In this document: positions 1-12,949 of the stretch, piece by piece
How the letters are laid out: every line of letters starts with the position of its first letter
Numbering within the stretch: the stretch's first letter is position 1
Source of the DNA: Ovis canadensis
Lineage: Eukaryota; Chordata; Mammalia; Artiodactyla; Bovidae
Length of the DNA stretch: 64,000 bases
Assembly: GCF_042477335.2 (NCBI RefSeq)
Contig: NC_091247.1
Coordinates: 7,524,501 to 7,588,500, forward strand
Reading direction: 5' to 3'
Made by a program: the position numbers and the translations under genes
The notes under the pieces: model-generated
What the model was told of the DNA's origin: nothing
Database searches by the model: none
The model's input: only the letters and a program-made list of their open reading frames with translations

Positions 1-1750
1 TGAAACCCGAGAAAATCCGAGGTGAGGGCCTGAGTCGACCCACACTCACCCACCCTGTCCACTTCACAGGCAGTAGCCCGGGGGTGTGGGGGGGTGACTC
101 ACGAGGAACCAAGGAACCGCCAGGCCCAGAGGGAGGCAGGAAGGCGGGGAGGGCTCCCGCTGGGAAGGAGGAGGAGCCCGACCAAGTCTGGCTGGAAGGA
201 ACTTTCTTTCCCTACAAAGGCCTCTGGGATTCCAGGGGGTGGGGACAGGACGTGATGAAGCACTGTGCTGAACTGGGGGCCAGAGGGTCTCCTTCCTCAG
301 GGACTGCGTGCCTTGTGCCACCACCGCTTCCTAAAGGGTGACCTCAGTCAACGCATGACCCTGACAGCTGCTCCTGGAGCAAAGAGCTGGGGGGCGGGGA
401 GGATGGGCAGGACGGGGTGCCCGGCTGGGGGCCAGCCACACCCTCCTCCACTGGGTATCTGGCGGGGAGCCGCCTGGTCCCCCTCCACATGCTGAAGAAA
501 GGGTTGTGGTTGTCCCCTCCTCCCCAAATGGGGCTGCTCCCAGGAGTCAAATTTTCCTGACTGGTGGGCGGTGGGCCTGTCCTGGGCCCCGGGGGCAGAT
601 CTCTAGAGTGAAGCAGCCTGGGATCTGACCGTCACCCCTGTATGCTCTCATACGTGCACATGCGTGTAACATGGGGGGAAAGGAACGCTTTGTCACAATC
701 TCTGGTTCCCAGGGAGAGACGCTTGGGGAAGAGCGGAGGGGTTCCAGCGGTCAGAGGTCTGGGGTGCCTGACCCTCCTGCGTGAGTGATGCTGGACAGGG
801 CGTGTCCCTCCCTGGAATGGGGGCATTTCAGGGGCTGCTGCCTCCCAACTGCTGAAGCAAGCCCCTGCTGTCCTCCCTGAAACCACCTGCCTCCCTTCGA
901 GAGGGTTTCCACCCAGAGTAGGAACTAGGAAGACTTCCTTCCAGCATCAGGTCCCCAGCAGGAGTGGGCAGGGCAAAGGGAAGGCACCCCAGCAGCTGTG
1001 GCAGAGGCCAGGCCACAAAGCCACAGGACCATCTGCCCTCAAACCTCTCCCCGCCTGCTTTCACAGAGGGGCCCTTGGGTGGGGGTGGGGGGGTGCTTCC
1101 CCGGACAGGCAAAGGGTGGGTGTGGAGGAACCGAAAAAGGTCTAGATCACCGCCAGGGTGTGGCCTTCAGCTCTGCAGGCCCACGACAGTTTGCACAATT
1201 TCCTCTCCAGAAAGACAGGTGGTGACAAGCCAGCCCCAGCGGAGCCCAACTCTGCCTTTCGCCACCCTCGACAGGCAGAGAGGGTAGAGGGTGTGAGTGG
1301 CTCTGGGAGGTGCACCAGGCACCCACAGTTTCTGTCCTGGGTGGGCCCATCCTGGGCTCCAAGTCTGGTCCAGGACAAGCTGAGGAAGATACCACAAGCC
1401 CTAGGCCGAGTCCTGCCTCCCACCACCGAGCCCTGACAGAGAAGACTCCTGCCTGTGGACATCCCCGTCTCCAAGGAACCTGCCCAAAGCCACCTTGGGG
1501 ACCGGCACACCATCCCTCCTAGCAGAACTTGGCCACATCCTGCAGTCGAGACAGGCTCCCCAGTCCACGGATCCTGATTCAGCGGGTCTGGGCTGGGGGG
1601 CTGGGGGGGTGGGGAGAAGCCACCTGGGAATCTGGATTTTCATCCAGCTCCTCCCCTAGGTGCTTCTGGGAACCACAGCTGCAGACCCCAGACTCAGGGG
1701 TGCCAGACTGTCCAGAGACACACAGCCCTGCCCTGCCACGGGCCACTCAC
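1..1750 (-). other. LRRC8A: LRRC8A last intron, partial
   Basis: Intron downstream of the big LRRC8A coding exon. It opens with a consensus donor on the minus strand (GTGAGT at 1750-1745) and continues beyond the left edge. I searched it on the minus strand for the missing last exon (LRR C-terminus, residues 720-810) and found nothing with leucine-rich-repeat spacing. GC-rich unique sequence with short G runs near 1588-1616; no clear young SINE. Confidence 0.8.
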
Positions 1751-3907
1751 CCGGTTGGCCGTGACGGCCAGGTTCTGGAGGCTCTGCAGGAGGCCGATGT
1801 CAGCAGGGAGGAAGGTCAGGTTGTTGTGGCTGAGGTCCAGGTAGCGCAGCTTGCGGCAGTAGAAGAGCTGAGTGGGGATCTTCTCGATCTTGTTGCGGTT
1901 CAGGTAGAGGCGCTCGAGGTTGGTGAGGTTGCCGATCTGGATGGGGATGTAGGCGATGTGGTTGTACCACAGCTTAAGGCAGGTGAGGCGGTGCAGGTGC
2001 TGGAAGCTGATGATCTCCTCGATGGTCTTGAGGTTGTTGTCCTTGAGGTCAATCTCCTGCAGGTTGTGGAGGCTGAAGATGGAGTGGGGGATGCGCTCCA
2101 GGTCGCAGCGGATGAGCTCCAGCTCCGTCAGGTTGGCCATCTTCTTGAGGCTGTTGAGCACGATGAGCTTCGTGCCCTCGTTGTTGATGGACAGCTTCTG
2201 CAGGTGCACTCCCACGTCCGTGACCACCTGCGGCAGCTTGCTCAGATTGCTCTTCAGCCGCAGCACCTTGAGCCGCTTGAGCTCGCGGAGCCCGTCGATG
2301 ACGATGAAGCGGTTGTTCTCGGCACTCAGGTTGCCCGTCAGGTGCAGCTCCTCCAGCGTCTTCAGGCTGTAAATCCACAGCGGGATCTCCTTGATGTCCG
2401 TGAACTTGATGTGCAGCGCCCGCAGGTTCTCTCGCAGGAAGGCCAGGGCGGGCGCCTCGATCTTGGCGGCCGTGTGGTACAGCCACAGCTCCTTGAGGCC
2501 TGTGAGCTGTGCAATGCTGGGCGGGATGGTCACGTCGGGGATCAGCTCCAGCTTCAGCACCTCCAGCTCCACCAGGTCGAACACAGTGTCGGGGATGCCA
2601 CTGAGCATGAACAGGTGCAGCTCCAGCTTGTCCTGCGCGTTCTTGGTGAGCCGCTGGCGCAGCTTGTCCAGCGTCCACTCGTTGTTGAGGTTCAGCTGCC
2701 GCAGCTTGTTCTCACTCACCTCCGACAGGAAGACGGCGAAGCGCTTTGAGTAGAGCGGGTCGTACTGGTCGATGAGGTGCAGCATGAAGGCAAAGTCGTT
2801 CTTGACGTCGGGGATGTCGCTGTAGCTGCTCTCCTCGCGGATGGACTCGAACGAGTACTTCTTCAGGGAGCGCCGCAGCATCCACCAGAGTGTGTACATG
2901 CAGATGAGGCCGTAGAAGATGACCAGGCTGATGTAGAAGGACGCCAGGATCTTGAAGAGCGTGGCCAGCGGGTGGGCGCACCGGTATGTGCGGTAGCCCG
3001 TCAGGCTCTCGATGTCCACCGTGCAGTCCACGTCGAACTTGATGTTGTGCACGTAGTAGACAGTGTAGCAGATGATGAGGATGAACTTGATCACCTTGAT
3101 GATGGTCTGCCGCATGTACAGGCGGTACACGATGTCCCCCTCCTCCACGTGGGTCCGGAACTTCTTCACCTTCTCGAACAGCGCCTTGGCCTGCTCGCCC
3201 TCCTTCTTGTCCAGCACGCCCGTCTCTGAGCGGTCCACGATGCCCTGCTCGATCCGAGACTTGGTCCGCTGCAGCATGGGCACAGTGGCCTCCACGTCCT
3301 CGCTGACCGTCGACGACTTCTTGTCCATGGAGCCGTTCATCTTGCTGAAGGCCGGCTTGGGGTCGCTCTCCTCCACCACCGTCTCCGACAGGGCCCGCGT
3401 GGTCCAGGGCGAGTCGAAGCACTTGAGCAGGATGGACACGAAGTGCTCCAGCTTGGAGCTGGTGCGCGGGAACTTGAACCAGAAGTTGCTGCAGGCCAGG
3501 AAGATGAGCGTGTGCAGAAGCACCAGGTAGGGGAAGTACTTGGCGAACCAGTGCAGGCGGTTCTCATAGCACACGGCGTCCACGTAGTTGTACTGATGCC
3601 GGTCCAGGTCGTACTTGATGCCGGTGGGGCCGGGGTCGGGGGTCGGCCCAATGGTGGAGTTGGGGTAGGAGGGCTCTGGGCCGGGGGCCGCCCAGCCCCG
3701 GAACGAGTCGTTGCAGGAGTCCTTGGTAACCCACTTACAGGGCAGGCAGATCATCTTGTCTTGGGTGACCTGTAGCGTGCCCCCGAAGACAGCAATCATC
3801 AGCATGACGATGGAGATGTAGTCGGTGAACACGTCCCACCACGGCTTCAGGATCCGGTACGCTGGCTGCGTGTCCGCAAAGTAGCGGAGCTCTGTCACCG
3901 GAATCAT
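1751..3907 (-). CDS. LRRC8A: LRRC8A, main coding exon (residues 1-719)
   Basis: Volume-regulated anion channel subunit LRRC8A (SWELL1), the obligatory plasma-membrane subunit of the hexameric channel that releases chloride and small osmolytes on cell swelling. The open frame starts MIPVTELRYFADTQPAYRIL, as in mammalian LRRC8A. Visible parts: TM1 about 23-47; first extracellular loop with Cys54, Cys57, Cys65 and Cys113, N-glycosylation sites at Asn66 and Asn83, and the pore-lining Arg103 in KYDLDR; TM2 about 124-144; cytosolic loop; TM3 about 262-288; second extracellular loop with Cys295 and Cys310; TM4 about 317-343; then the cytosolic leucine-rich repeat domain from about 400. All loop cysteines known to form disulfides in the family are kept. 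The exon starts at 3915, with a pyrimidine-rich tract and CAG just upstream on the minus strand, so only 8 nt of leader precede the ATG. It ends in phase 0 after Arg719 at a GTGAGT donor. The remaining 91 residues are outside the window. No frameshift or stop. Confidence 0.98.
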
Positions 3908-4363
3908 GGTTCAACCTGAAAGGGACCACGGGAGGGGGTTACTGGTGGGTAGCTGGGCTTTCTGAGACCCGGGGGGCAGGGGCAGGAGACTATGGACCCA
4001 TTGTCCAAAATTCCACCTCGAGGCTAGCTGTGAGTCACACTAGCTGGGCAACACTCACAGGGCAGCCCATGGAGTGGCCTTGGTCCAGAAACCAGATGGT
4101 CACTGGGTGGCTGGAGCGAAACCACCGCAGGGAAGGTGGGCAGCCTCCCCATTCCACAGATAGGAAGGCTGAGGCATGAAGTCCGGGCCATGCTGACAGA
4201 TCACTAAAGAACCTCATAGGGACCCCCGCCTTCCAGCAGGAACAGTCCAGAAGTCCTGTCTAGACCCCATCCTGTTAATGATAAGACCAACCACAGGGGC
4301 CAGCTGAAAACTTACAGTTCCTTCAGAACCAGGAGCCATGAAGCCACACCAGTGATCTTAAGA

Positions 4364-4461
4364 GTGGCTGTGCAGCTTGCGGGATCTTAATTTCCCCGCC
4401 AGGGACTGAACCCAGGCCGTCTGCAGTAGAGGTCAGAGTCCTAATCGCTGGACCACCAGGA
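4364..4461 (-). mobile_element. CHR-type SINE fragment
   Basis: Reverse-oriented tRNA-Glu-derived CHR SINE, recognisable by the reversed B-box region and the GGACCACCAGG end at 4451-4461. Confidence 0.75.
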
Positions 4462-5198
4462 GATTAATTCAAAGTTCTTGAAGAGATTTATTCAAAGTGT
4501 GAGAAAAGCCAAGTGTAGAAGAGGGGGTGGACTATGAACTAGCTTCTACAGAACAAATAAGGAAGCTTAAAACATTCCACGTGTGTGTGCGTGTAAATAC
4601 GGCCACACAGGATTCTGGGTGTGTGGGGAGAGCGGCAGGAAAGACAAACACACAGCAGGCTGTAATGACGGGTGCCTGGAGGAGGGGCTGGGCAGCAGGA
4701 CTAGAAAGCAGGATGACAGGGTCACACGCTGAGGGCATTTACGTCAGATTGTTTCCGGCTGTGTGCATCCACGTGTGTTTGTAAAGAAATTTAGAACAGC
4801 AGCAGATTCTCCCCCAGCAGAGTCCCACTCCGCAGGTCCTGGGTAGAGCCTGGGAGTCTGTTTTTTTTTTTAACGCTTGACTTCGAGGCCACATTCAGGA
4901 AGCACAGCCAGGGGGAAGGTGTGCAACAAAATGAACCCGTGAAGAAACCCTGAATCCCTGGGCCGGCAGGGAGCACCCTGCCAGGACACGTCACTCTTAC
5001 AATGCTGCTAGGGCCATGAGGGTGTAACAGACAAGAAAGGGACTAGGTGTTCACTGGAGAACAATCAGGAAAATGTATAAAGCATTATGGACAGAAAAAA
5101 AAACACCCTGTAAGAACACCACCCAGAGTCACCCACCCCTGTTAATTTTTCACTGAGTGATAACCTTCCAGTCCTTTCGCAAATAAAATTATGATTTT

Positions 5199-5336
5199 GG
5201 GGACTTCCCTGAGGGTCCAGTGGCTAAGACTCTGTACTCCCAACACAGGGGGCCCGGGTTCAATCCCTGGTTAGGGAAATAGATCCCACAGGCCACAACT
5301 AATACCCGGTGCAGCCAAATAAATAAAAAATTTTTA
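5199..5336 (+). mobile_element. CHR-type SINE
   Basis: Reads GGGGACTTCCCTGAGGGTCC at the 5' end, has a GGGTTCAATCCC B-box and ends in an AAATAAATAAAAAA tail. Confidence 0.9.
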
Positions 5337-7555
5337 AAAAGAACATTCCCTGCAAAAAAAAAAATGTGATTTTTACATTTTACCGTTTTCTCATCGAGTC
5401 TAGATTTTTATTTTTATTTTTTATTTTTTTTTAGAGAGTCTAGATTTTTAAACCAAGATTTAAATACCTGTGTTTTGACAAATGGGTCTGTGGCGAGAGG
5501 CACAAAGGTCCCAGGTTATGAGACTGGGGACCTTATTTTGATTACTGATAGTATTAATAGTGACAAACACTTCGGAGGACAGGGCCTCCCTGCAAACGCC
5601 AGATGCTCATATCATCGTGGGCATGCATGGGTAAGGACAGGAGGGAGGCAAACCTAGAGCCCTTGAGGGAAGCGGGGTGCTCAACAGACGGACACGTGCC
5701 AGGCACCAGGCTAAGCCCTCACCATGGGGTCCACCTCGGGGAGTCGCTCTGACATCCAGATGCAGGGCCCTATCTTTGGCCCTATTTCACAGATGGGGAC
5801 AACTGAGAGGCTCACCAGCATCACCTGCCCAATGTCACTCTACAATCGGGGCAGAGCCGAGACCAAACTGAAGCCTCCCCACGCGAGTCCTCCCCAGGGC
5901 TCAGGCTTGCTGTCCCCCCACTGCTCAAGGCCCCACACAGGGCAGTGCCAAGAGGTGGAGCCCAGGAGTCCTGCTTCCTGACCCCCTCCTGCCAGGATTC
6001 CCAGAGCTCAGGTCACCGTGGGGCCAGCAGACACCACTACCCGCCCTGGGCTGGCGGCTCCAGCCCAGGGGGTCGGCCCTTCTGGTAAGTGCCCACCCCG
6101 CAGGAAGGCCCTCTAATGACCAACTGGCTCCTTGCGCCACCCACACTCCTAGGCGAGTGGGCATCCAAGGGATGCTGAATCACGCAGCCGCCCCCCCCCC
6201 CACAGCTGAATGACACCCCGACAACTCCTCCCTCCCTTCCTGGCTCCCCAAGTCCACATCCAGGCAGGCGCCCAAAGACTGGCGACCGGAAGGGAGGAGG
6301 GGACAGGACCGAGGGCCCGAGGGCGTGCGAGAGCCTGCCCCTGGAAAGTCCGGGGCTGGGACCGCCGAGGCAGGCTGCCAGGCACTGGGGGTGGGGGCAG
6401 TCTGTGACCAGGCAGGATGTGGTTGCAGCCTTGCTGCTTCAGGGGAGTGGGTGTGTCACGCAATGGAGAACAGCCTGCCTCTCGCACCAAGAGGACCAGG
6501 CCCTGCTGTCCTGGGCTCTGCTTACGTTGTTTTGGGTCGGAGGTGGGAGGTCCACTCTCCATCACAGGTGAGGGACCCGGAGGCTCCAAGGGGGAGACCA
6601 TCCTGTCCACCCAGTGTGTCTGGCTCCTCCTGGCCCCCTCAACACTTTCGTTCTGAACTCTCTGTAAACCATGGCTACACCTCCCTGCTGAGAAGGGCTT
6701 CGTGGAGGGGATAGTCCTGTGATGGTCCTGGGGGCTCCTGGCACCTCCTCAGCCCTGGGAGAAGACACAGGGGTTGAGAGGGGTCAGCCCAGGGGCCCAC
6801 GCCACACAGCTGACAAGGGCAGGCCTGGCCTCATTGGCGGGGACCTGGCGAGGTAGGGGGTTGCTCTCTAGCTGTACCACGTTTTGGCTTCTGCCACTAA
6901 CTCACTGTGGGATTCTGGACAAGTCCCCGCCCCTCTCTGATGGCGTTTTGGGGGAAATCTGGAAAGAAGGCACAGGTGCCAAAGCCCAGGCTTTCGTCCC
7001 CAGGGGGCCAGGGATGCGGCGCCTTGCCCTGGATGGGTACCCAAGAAGAGACGGCCGGGTGGTCAGGGCAGGCTTCTTGCAGGGCTTTGGGAAAGGCCCA
7101 GGGAATCCCAAGCTTCTAAAGCACTTTGGGCAGAGAGGGCAGCAGGCAGCCTGGGCTGGTTGTCATCCATCCTCAACCTCCACCCAGATGCTGCTGGAGG
7201 GCAAGGGTCTGCCGCACACAGCAGGCGCTAAATAAAGGTATCAAGAGCATGCCTGAGAAGGCAAGGGGAAGAAGTGGGGTGGGGGAAGGGCGTGGCCTGG
7301 GGGTGGTGGGCTGGCCTGGCAGAGTGGGGGTGGGGGCCAGGGAGGAAGCTAAGGCAATTGTGGGCGCCCCTCCCTCCCGGTTCCTGCCCAGCCCTCCCCA
7401 GGGGAAGGAGCAGAGCCCCCTCAGGCAGGGAGGGCCGGCGCAGGGACCTGCCCAGGAGCTGGTGACTCAAGGTGAGGAGACACCCACAGCTGGAGCCACT
7501 CCCTGTTCTGAGAATGAGGGCCCAGCCCAGAGCCCTCGGAGCCCAGGAGTGCACA

Positions 7556-8085
7556 CTGCTGTAAAATACACGTAAGGTATTTCGTTCTGCTGCGAGGCCA
7601 TCACCGACCACCCATCTCCAGAACTCTTCTCGTCTTGTAAAACTGAAAGTGTCTCCACCGAGAGCACTGACTCCCCCTCCCCACCCCAGCCCGAGCACTG
7701 CCATTCTTTCTGGCAGCATGAATCTGACTACTCCAGGGACCTCACAGAAGCAGATCATGCGCTATTTGTCCCTTGGGGACTGGTTTCGTCCACCTAACAT
7801 AATGTCCTCCAGGTGCCTCCATGTTGTAAAAGTGGAAGTCGCTGTCTCGTCCGACTCCTTGCCACCCCATGGGCTGTAGCCTGCCGGGCTCCTCTGTCTA
7901 TGGGGATTCTCCAGGCAAGAATACTGGAGTAGGTTGCCATGCCCTCCTCCAGGGGATCTTCCTGACCCAGGGATCGAAACTGGGTCTCTCGCATTACAGG
8001 CAGATTCTTTACCATCTGAGTAGCAGGTGCCAGGAAAAGGAAGCAATTTCCTTCCTTTTCCAGGCTGACTAATATTCCACATGCC
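7556..8085 (-). mobile_element. Old L1 3' end, interrupted by a SINE
   Basis: Both flanks of the SINE at 7832-8028 read as one reverse-oriented old L1 3' region; the phrase CTAATATTCCAC after the SINE continues the L1 broken at about 7831. Confidence 0.6.
7832..8028 (-). mobile_element. Bov-tA SINE
   Basis: Reverse-oriented ruminant SINE with the BovB-derived 3' part (GTCCGACTCCTTGCCACCCC) at its left end and the tRNA-like part at its right end; nested in an L1. Confidence 0.9.
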
Positions 8086-8811
8086 CATTTTACAGATAGG
8101 GAAACTGAGACTCGGGGAGAGAGGTCATGTGCCCAGCGTCACACTGCCTGTCACCTTCAACCCAGATCTGGGGTGGAGCCCCAACAAGCAGCATTTCCAG
8201 GGAGCAGCTCCCACCCCACAGCTACCCCAGGCCTACCTGGGGATGGTCAGGAAAGCACTATAAGGTGAAGGGGGCAGATTCAAGGGAGTGGGGACCTTTT
8301 CTCCCAGTTACAGAAAACGTCCTTTTCAGAAAGTTTCCTGCAGGCAGTGCGTTCATCCCCTTCCTGCACTGAGGCCTCTGCAGCCAGGACTGCCCCCAGC
8401 AGAGGTGTGCAAGAGCTACTCTCTGGGGCCTGTTTCCCCATCAGGAGAGGAATACAGAATCTGCCATGGGTGTGCCCACGTTTTGCATAAGGCAGTCAAG
8501 GATCATGGGGCGTGTGATCCAGGCTTCGGCTCACTCCAACACCTCCCTCCCCACTGGCATCACCCAGACACTCACTCACTGTCCTGGCCACCCCTGCCTA
8601 AAGCCAGCAGGGAGGGGGAGGCGCCTCCAGCAGCCCAGACTTCGTCTCTCTGTGATAAAATGCCCGTAGTAACAGATGCCCTGCCAAACTCTCCGGACTA
8701 TCAGGGAGTCACAGGAGTGAGTGAGGTTTCCCAGACAACCTGTGGAGGGGGGGACCTCAGGCAGGTGGAGAGCAAGGAGTACGGTGATGGGGACTTAGAG
8801 GGAGGGCCAGG

Positions 8812-8905
8812 TAGGCTTTGCCACTCAGCAGTGGAGTGACGCTGGGCAGGGGACTTCACCCCTCTGAGCCTCGGTCCCCCCATCTGTGGAATGAGGCTGA
8901 GACAG
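8812..8905 (+). mobile_element. MIR remnant
   Basis: Core matches MIR: GGGCAGGGGACTTCACCCCT followed by CTCTGAGCCTCGGT and a CATCTGTGGAATG motif. Confidence 0.6.
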
Positions 8906-9905
8906 GCACAGACCTGGCCCCCGACGGCAATCCTGACTTCAGCAGACAGCTGATGGGTGGATGAAAAGAGCACAGACCCGGAGCATGATGGAAGAAAACA
9001 GAAGGAAAAGCGCCCGCAACGCTGGCCCTGACACCTGGCATGGGGACACAGTTAGACGAGGCCGGGCACACAAGAGGCGGGCGGTGAGCAGATCCTGGTC
9101 CCTTCAAGAGGCCACCAGAATGCAACAGGGCCTTTTCAGCAGAATAAAGGAGCTCTGTGTGTAACGCCATTTTGAAAATAAAGCGAGATTCAGAACAATA
9201 AATAAATACATTGCCATGTTGATAAACTCTGACCCACTTGGGGAATGGCTCCCTGTTAAGAGTGGGAACAGGAGGCAGGATGAAAGGAAACTGTAATGTT
9301 TTTACCAGCAGGCATTACCTTTGTGATTGAAAAGTACCATAGAATTTAAAATAAATAGAGCCTAGACGAAAAGAAAGAAAAACTGAGCCCTCAGGTGGAG
9401 AGTTCAGGTGTTCTTTTGTGGTTCTCAGAGGGCAATCTGCGGGCGGGGGGTGATGGGGAGTCTGGCTGGGTCAGGTCTTGGCCCCAAGAGGTGGAGAATT
9501 TGGAGAGGATCCTGAATAGAAGACAAAGATTAAAGGGCTGAAATCCAAGCGGCTGAGAAAGACAAAAAGGCCGTGTGTCCTGCTGTCCTCTGCTCTAACC
9601 CTTCTTCCAGAACAGAGGCATTACTTAAAGCTACTGACTATGCCCTCCTGGAGTCAGCGACCTGGGATTCACCCCAGCTGCACCATGTGAAAGCTCATGG
9701 GCAAGAGATTACCCATAGTGAGGTCAGCAAGGTAGGCTGGGAGCCCTGCAAGGCAGGGACCACTCCAGACTCATCCCAGCCCCCATGCAGAGTCCGGAAC
9801 ACAGAAAGCCGAGTAAAGGTTTGCTGAACTGGGCTGAGCTGGGAGGGGGAGGTGACAGGAAGGAGGTGGGCAAAAGTCAGGGCAAGATTCTAGGACAAAA
9901 GTTTA

Positions 9906-10260
9906 GTTACAGGGACATTCACCGTGGTGTTATTTATACCCCAGGAGAACTGGAAACTGTCCAGATGCCTGTTACTGGGTGATCAGTTAAATACCCATTT
10001 AATGATCTGATGATGGAATACTGTAAAACAATGAAAACATGTTACAGCAAAACACTTGATGACCTGACGACATGACAAAATATCTTCAATGCAAAAAGGA
10101 GGTAACGAGACCGTGATAGAGGGACAGGCCTTCCGCAATAACTTAGACGTATGTTTAAAAAATACTGACAGTGACATTAGACTGACGTTTATAACCTTTT
10201 TTTAACCCCAAACTTACCTCTGTTTTCTGTTATAAGAATACGTTACTCAGGGAATTAAGA
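9906..10260 (+). mobile_element. Old L1 3' UTR fragment
   Basis: Phrases such as GAACTGGAAACTGTCCAGATG and a single-base-drifted 'one-observation' L1 3' pattern in plus orientation. Confidence 0.5.
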
Positions 10261-10425
10261 AAAAAAGATTTTTAAAAATCAAGATTCCCGACGATCAAGA
10301 ACAGGTACGACACCTGGGAAGAATAACGTGGGAGGAGACCTACTATAAAGCCTCAGAATTTGACCAATTCGGCGTTGACGTGGGGATGGACGGACGGACC
10401 TTGGGACCAGAAGAGCAAGCCTAAG

Positions 10426-10637
10426 TGAGTGAGTGAAGTCGCTCAGTCGTGTCCGACTCTTTGCGACCCCATGGATTGTAGCCTACCAGGCTTCTCTGCC
10501 CATGGAATTTTCCAGGCAAGAATACTGGAGTGGGTTGCCATTGCCTTCTCCAGGGGATCTTCCCGACCCAGGGATCGAACCCGGGTTTCCGGGGTTGCAA
10601 GCAGATGCTTTACCCTCCGAGCCACCAGGGAAGGCCC
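10426..10637 (-). mobile_element. Bov-tA SINE with target-site duplication
   Basis: Full-length reverse Bov-tA copy ending in GAGCCACCAGGGAAGGCCC-like sequence. It is flanked by a perfect 13-bp direct repeat GAGCAAGCCTAAG at 10413-10425 and 10638-10650, so it looks like a young insertion. Confidence 0.95.
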
Positions 10638-10794
10638 GAGCAAGCCTAAGAGACCCCGAAGCTTCTGGAAACGCAGACAGTGACAGTGTCGGTTTTGCAG
10701 GCTGGGGAGAAAAGAACAGGCGTCCATGAGTGGGGCTGGCCTAGCTACCCACAGAGGAAAAGCACAGCCCCATCTGTCAACTTGCAGGAAAATA

Positions 10795-11500
10795 AATCCC
10801 AATAAATTCGAGACCTAAGGCAAAACTTGCAAATGTTTAAAGAAAAATCTAACAGACCACCTTAATGTCTTTAGGATGGGGAAAGATCTCTTATCCCAAA
10901 TGAGTACAAATCCTTACGGGAAGAGGCTCATCTATGGACCACATTACAGTTAGAATGGACGCACATCAAAGGACCTAGTAAGTGAAATGCACCCACAGAC
11001 CTGGAGGAGACACTTGCAGTGGGTTTACCTGCCAAAGGATTAACACCCAGAACAAAGCCAGAATTCCTCCAGATACACAGAAAAGACAAACCAATAGGGA
11101 AGAAAAAAATGGCAAACCATGAATAGACAATTCACAGGAAAAAAAAAAAAAACACAATGGAAATTCATGTATGAAATAATTCTTAATCTTGTTGTTAATC
11201 AGGGAATGCAAATTAAGACAATCACCAACCATTTCATTCCCCTGCGATTGGCCAAAAATGTTGAATTCTTAGATGAGAAGATAGAATGCATGCATGTATC
11301 CTCTGACCCAGCAATTTGGCTCCTAAGGCTCTGAGGGTTGCTTTACATGTATGTGTGAAGCCACGGACAAAAATGATCACTCCAGAGTTGTTCCTGATAG
11401 CAAAAAGTCAAAAACCCAGATATCCAACAACAGGAGAAAGGATGAATTACTCTGAGAATACAGTGAAATGCTGAAGCAATGAAAGTATCAACATGTATCA
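10795..11500 (+). mobile_element. L1 ORF2 end and 3' UTR, decayed
   Basis: Plus-oriented old L1: GAATAGACAATTCACAGG and AATGCAAATTAAGACAATCA are typical of the end of ORF2; frames are broken. Confidence 0.65.
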
Positions 11501-11513
11501 ACATGAAAAAAAA

Positions 11514-11630
11514 GTGAAAGTGAAGTGCTTAGTCGAGGCCAACTCTCTGTGACCCCATGGACTGCAGCTCACCAGTCTCCGTGCATGGGATTTTCCAGGC
11601 AAGAATCCTGGAGTGGGTTGTCATTTCTTT
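11514..11630 (-). mobile_element. Bov-A monomer
   Basis: Reverse BovB-derived SINE monomer (CCATGGACTGCAGCTC ... CAAGAATCCTGGAGTGGGTT) without the tRNA part. Confidence 0.8.
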
Positions 11631-11748
11631 CCCAAAACAATGTCCAAAACAACGCTGAACCTCAAAACAAGCTATAGAATACACACATTACCTAAGGTTT
11701 TCTGCAGTGTATATACCCAGTTGCGGCACAGGTATTAGAAACACGCAT

Positions 11749-11940
11749 GTTGTTGTTTAGTCACTAAGTCATGCCCAACTCTTTGCGACCCCATGGACTG
11801 TAGCCCTCTAAGGCTCCTCTGCCCGTGGGATTTCCCAGGCAAGAATCCTGGAGTGAGTTGCCATTTCCTCCTCCAGAGGATCTTCCTGACCCAGGAATCA
11901 AACCTGAAGGTCCTGCATTGCAGGCAGATTCTTTACCAAG
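11749..11940 (-). mobile_element. Bov-tA SINE
   Basis: Reverse copy starting GTTGTTTAGTCACTAAGTC and ending CAGGCAGATTCTTTACC. Confidence 0.9.
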
Positions 11941-12052
11941 TGCAAGGAGAGCGCCAAAATCAAGCTGGTGATTTCATCTAAAGAGGGAAGAAAATGGGAT
12001 TGGGGGAAGAGGCGTCAACTGCATCTGAAATGATTTGAGAGAGAGAGAGGGA

Positions 12053-12121
12053 GAGTGTGTGTGTGTATCTCTATGTGTATGTGTGTGCATCTGTGTGTGT
12101 GTGTGTGTATGTGTGTGTGTA
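12053..12121. repeat. (GT)n microsatellite, interrupted
   Basis: Runs of GT broken by GTATCTCTAT and GCATCT. Confidence 0.9.
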
Positions 12122-12677
12122 GCTGAGGCAATTACAAAACATTAAGATTTGGCAAAGCTAAGTCCTGGGTACAAAGATATCTGTTCTAGTTTCATAACTT
12201 TTGCAGGTGCTTAAACTGTCTCATACAGACTTCACCACAATAACCATCTGTTTCTCCACCTCCGGACTGGTCTGCTCTCAGGCCTTTGCACCTGCGGGGC
12301 TCAGAAGGAGGCAGCAGCTACTAGGCCATCGCCAGGGCAGCAGACTCCACTCTTTCTACCTGGCCTGCTCCTGGCCGGCGCAGCAGCACCTGTGGCCTCT
12401 GACGATACTGCGCAACGCAGCATCACCCCCGCCTGGTCCTCCCCCCGCCAGGGAGACGCAGAAAGTGAGCAGGAAGCAGCCAGACCCTTTCCACTGGGCA
12501 GCACCCACAGGTGGAGAGAAGTGAGACCGGGTTCCTGAGGCAACCCAGAGGGCTCCTCTTCTCCCCGTGGTGGCAGACAGATCCCAGGGAGTGTGAAGAG
12601 CAACAGCTCTGGAGTTGGGGAGATGCAGGTTCAAATCCAGCTGTAGCATGAAACAATTCATGACTCCAGGCGAATCA

Positions 12678-12893
12678 GTGAATCTCCGGAGTGTCAGTGG
12701 TAAAGAATCTGCCTGCCAATACAGGAGACGCCGGTTCCATCTCCAGGTGGGGAAGAGCCCCTGGAGAAGGGACATGGCAGCCCACCCCAGTATTCCTGCC
12801 TGGGAAATCCCATGGACAGAGGAGCCTGGCGGGCTCCAGTCCATAGGGTCGCAAAAGAGTTGGATACAACTTAGCAACTAAAGGACAACACAC
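12678..12893 (+). mobile_element. Bov-tA SINE
   Basis: Plus-oriented copy: GTGTCAGTGGTAAAGAATCT at the tRNA end, GGGTCGCAAAAGAGTTGG near the 3' end. Confidence 0.9.
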
Positions 12894-12949
12894 CAGGCAA
12901 ATTATTTAGCCCAAGACTTGTTTTTTGCAACTTTAAAACAAAAACAATG

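Noticed and set aside
1..1740. Last coding exon of LRRC8A
   Set aside because: Searched on the minus strand; no leucine-repeat spacing or GGNRLECLP-like segment found, so it must lie outside the window.
1529..2749. 406-codon plus-strand ORF opposite LRRC8A
   Set aside because: It is the antisense shadow of the leucine-rich repeats: Leu/Gln-rich minus codons read as Gln, Leu and Val on the other strand. The protein is low-complexity, with no domain, promoter or splice context.
2049..3651. Overlapping alternative-frame minus-strand ORFs within LRRC8A (for example 2049-2678, 2712-3422)
   Set aside because: GC-rich out-of-frame readings (Ala/Gly/His-rich) of a conserved coding exon.
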